Positions 62,762-64,000 of a stretch of 64,000 bases of DNA are shown here, piece by piece. The translations under genes and the position numbers were made by a program. The notes beneath the pieces were generated by a model. That model saw only the letters and a program-made list of their open reading frames with translations. It was not told the origin of the DNA and ran no database searches. Origin of the DNA: an uncultured Alphaproteobacteria bacterium (GTDB taxonomy: Bacteria; Pseudomonadota; Alphaproteobacteria; HIMB59); NCBI GenBank assembly GCA_902599045.1, contig CACKEA010000003.1:154350-218349 (forward strand). Reading direction: 5' to 3'. Positions within the stretch are counted from its first letter, which is position 1. Every line of letters starts with the position of its first letter.

Positions 62762-63621
62762 TTTAAAATTCCTTTTTGAGTTACCATTCTATTTTTTGCT
62801 TGTTGAATAACTATAGATTTTGATCCTTTAATTACATTTTCAGTTACCTCTGAGCCAATTTTAGCTGGCAAGCAGTGCATAAAAATACATTCTTTTTTTG
62901 TATTATTCATTAACAACTCATTAACTTGAAATTTAATCAATTTTTTTTCTTTATTTTCTCTATCATTCATAGAGTTATAAACATCGGTCATAATACAGTC
63001 AGCGTTTGCTAAAATTTTATTATCAGTATCAAAAAGAAAATTTACTTTTTCTGATATATCAAAGTATCTTTGTTTATTTTTATAAATATCTTTATCTGTA
63101 AAAATATTTATGTAAGAAGACTCAAAAAAATCAATAGTTTCAATTAAACTATACAAAACATTATTTAAATCACCTAGCCAAACTATATTAAAATTGTCTT
63201 TACGATTAAAATGTTCAATTAATGTAAAAATATCTGAAATAGCTTGGCAAGGATGAGAAATGTCTGATAGGGCGTTAATTACTGGTTTCTTAAAATATTT
63301 TTTAGCAATTTTAAGTTTTGAATGGTCAACAGTTCTAAAAACAAGGCAGTCCAAATAACATGCCATTATTTCAAATGTATCTTCAAAAGACTCAATTCTA
63401 TCTAAATTTAAATCTTTTAAATTAATATTAATAAAATTCCCATTTAATTGATTTATGCCAACTTGAAATGAAAGTCTTGTTCTCGTGGAGTTTTTCTCGA
63501 AAATTAGTCCAATATTTTTATTAAGAAGACAATTATCAAAATCAGAAGGTATATCAATACTATTAATAATTTCAAAAAAATCAGTTTTACTAAGATCAGA
63601 TATATTTAATAATGATTTCAT
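62746..63621 (-). CDS. argF: Ornithine carbamoyltransferase
   Basis: OTC makes citrulline from ornithine and carbamoyl phosphate. The 291-residue protein has the carbamoyl-phosphate motif STRTRLSFQVG (about 45-55), SDISHPCQAISD (about 118-129) and the ornithine-site HCLPAKIG (about 249-256). It is somewhat shorter than the usual 305-335. No argG or argD adjoins; an upstream GMC-type gene reads in the same direction. Confidence 0.9.
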   Translation of the reverse strand: MKSLLNISDLSKTDFFEIINSIDIPSDFDNCLLNKNIGLIFEKNSTRTRLSFQVGINQLNGNFININLKDLNLDRIESFEDTFEIMACYLDCLVFRTVDHSKLKIAKKYFKKPVINALSDISHPCQAISDIFTLIEHFNRKDNFNIVWLGDLNNVLYSLIETIDFFESSYINIFTDKDIYKNKQRYFDISEKVNFLFDTDNKILANADCIMTDVYNSMNDRENKEKKLIKFQVNELLMNNTKKECIFMHCLPAKIGSEVTENVIKGSKSIVIQQAKNRMVTQKGILKWLDI

Positions 63622-63667
63622 AATTATAAACTAAGAAAATATAAATTAAAAAAAATTACTAATCTAC

Positions 63668-64000
63668 TCATATATCTTTAAGAGTCTTTTCATCTTTTTT
63701 GAAAATCTTATCAACAAAAATAAAACAAAGTAAAATTAATAAGTATGAGGGATTAATAGAGCCATGATTTGGAAAAATTCCATTTGAAATTATGTATAAA
63801 TTGTCAGCATTATGATATTTAAAATTAAAATCAATTACTGAGTTACTACATTTCGGACCCATAAGCAATCCACCCATATGATGTGAAGCATCAAAAGATA
63901 AAAGATTTTTACTTTTATTTAAGTCCTCAATATTAAAATCTGACTTTAATTTTTTATAAATATAATCATAATCAAAATCTTTTAAAAAATTATAATTAAA
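63668..64000 (-). CDS. GMC-family oxidoreductase, C-terminal part
   Basis: I translated the frame from the right window edge. The last about 110 residues contain FDASHHMGGLLMGPK (active-site His), SVIDFNFKYHNADNLYIISNG and FPNHGSINPSYLLILL, which match the C-terminal signature of glucose-methanol-choline FAD oxidoreductases. The N-terminus with the FAD loop lies beyond 64000. The substrate cannot be named. It ends 46 bases before argF. Confidence 0.8.
   Translation of the reverse strand, partial: FNYNFLKDFDYDYIYKKLKSDFNIEDLNKSKNLLSFDASHHMGGLLMGPKCSNSVIDFNFKYHNADNLYIISNGIFPNHGSINPSYLLILLCFIFVDKIFKKDEKTLKDI

Noticed and set aside
1..64000. CRISPR array, prophage, integron, transposon or IS element
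   Set aside because: No regularly spaced repeats, transposase, integrase or phage structural genes were seen in either strand.

Overview
The window is 64 kb of AT-rich, gene-dense DNA. Genes overlap by a few bases or are separated by a few, no gap exceeds 200 bases, and I found no rRNA, tRNA, IS element, prophage or CRISPR array. Gene order and content point to an alphaproteobacterium: yebC-(x)-tolQRAB-pal-cpoB-tilS-ftsH-glmM, rluA-rpoH, zapA-fthC-ymdB, TrcR (DUF1013), a C4-pathway 5-aminolevulinate synthase, HemJ, and the AapJQMP general amino-acid transporter. Low GC, tight packing and small proteins suggest a streamlined marine lineage such as SAR11 or HIMB59-like. That placement is inference; the window carries no rRNA to settle it.

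Layout. 1-8.5 kb (minus): the distal half of the dcw cell-wall and division cluster (lpxC partial, ftsZ, ftsA, ftsQ, ddl, murB, murC, murG) plus a small membrane protein. 8.5-10.1 kb (plus): an RluA-type pseudouridine synthase and rpoH. 10.1-24.5 kb (minus): purA, a very short hisZ, glmM, ftsH, tilS, cpoB, pal, tolBARQ, a small PD-(D/E)XK-like protein where ruvC-ruvA-ruvB usually sit, yebC, ymdB, fthC, zapA and a coiled-coil protein. 24.6-30.7 kb (plus): tkt, gap, a class I fba, efp, an inositol-phosphatase-family gene, rpmE and trcR. 30.7-36.0 kb (minus): rpmG, a photolyase without an ordinary start codon, a flavin oxidoreductase, DUF1365, a cyclopropane-fatty-acid synthase and DUF3833. This looks like a light and singlet-oxygen membrane-lipid module. 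36.1-40.1 kb (minus): trhO, hemA, a luciferase-like monooxygenase and an SDR. 40.1-45.8 kb (plus): hemC (with a HemD-like extension), hemB, hemE, hemH, hemF and hemJ, so nearly the whole protoheme pathway is here. 45.8-52.5 kb: mixed accessory genes (MATE, DUF2721, ArgO, a TAXI-like protein, TauE/SafE, DUF3445, an M19 dipeptidase, two tiny ORFs). 52.5-57.2 kb (minus): a LysE-family exporter and aapPMQJ. 57.4-64 kb: a nucleotide-sugar dehydrogenase, ftfL (unusually GC-rich), apaG, trkH, a small lipoprotein, argF and the C-terminus of a GMC oxidoreductase.

Functionally the window is mostly core: envelope synthesis and Tol-Pal constriction, sugar-phosphate metabolism, heme synthesis and amino-acid uptake. 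The points most worth a second look are the nuclease-like gene in the ruvCAB slot, the photolyase with a non-AUG start, the HemC fusion, the compositional step inside ftfL with palindromes on both sides, and an inverted-repeat leader upstream of the DUF2721 gene.
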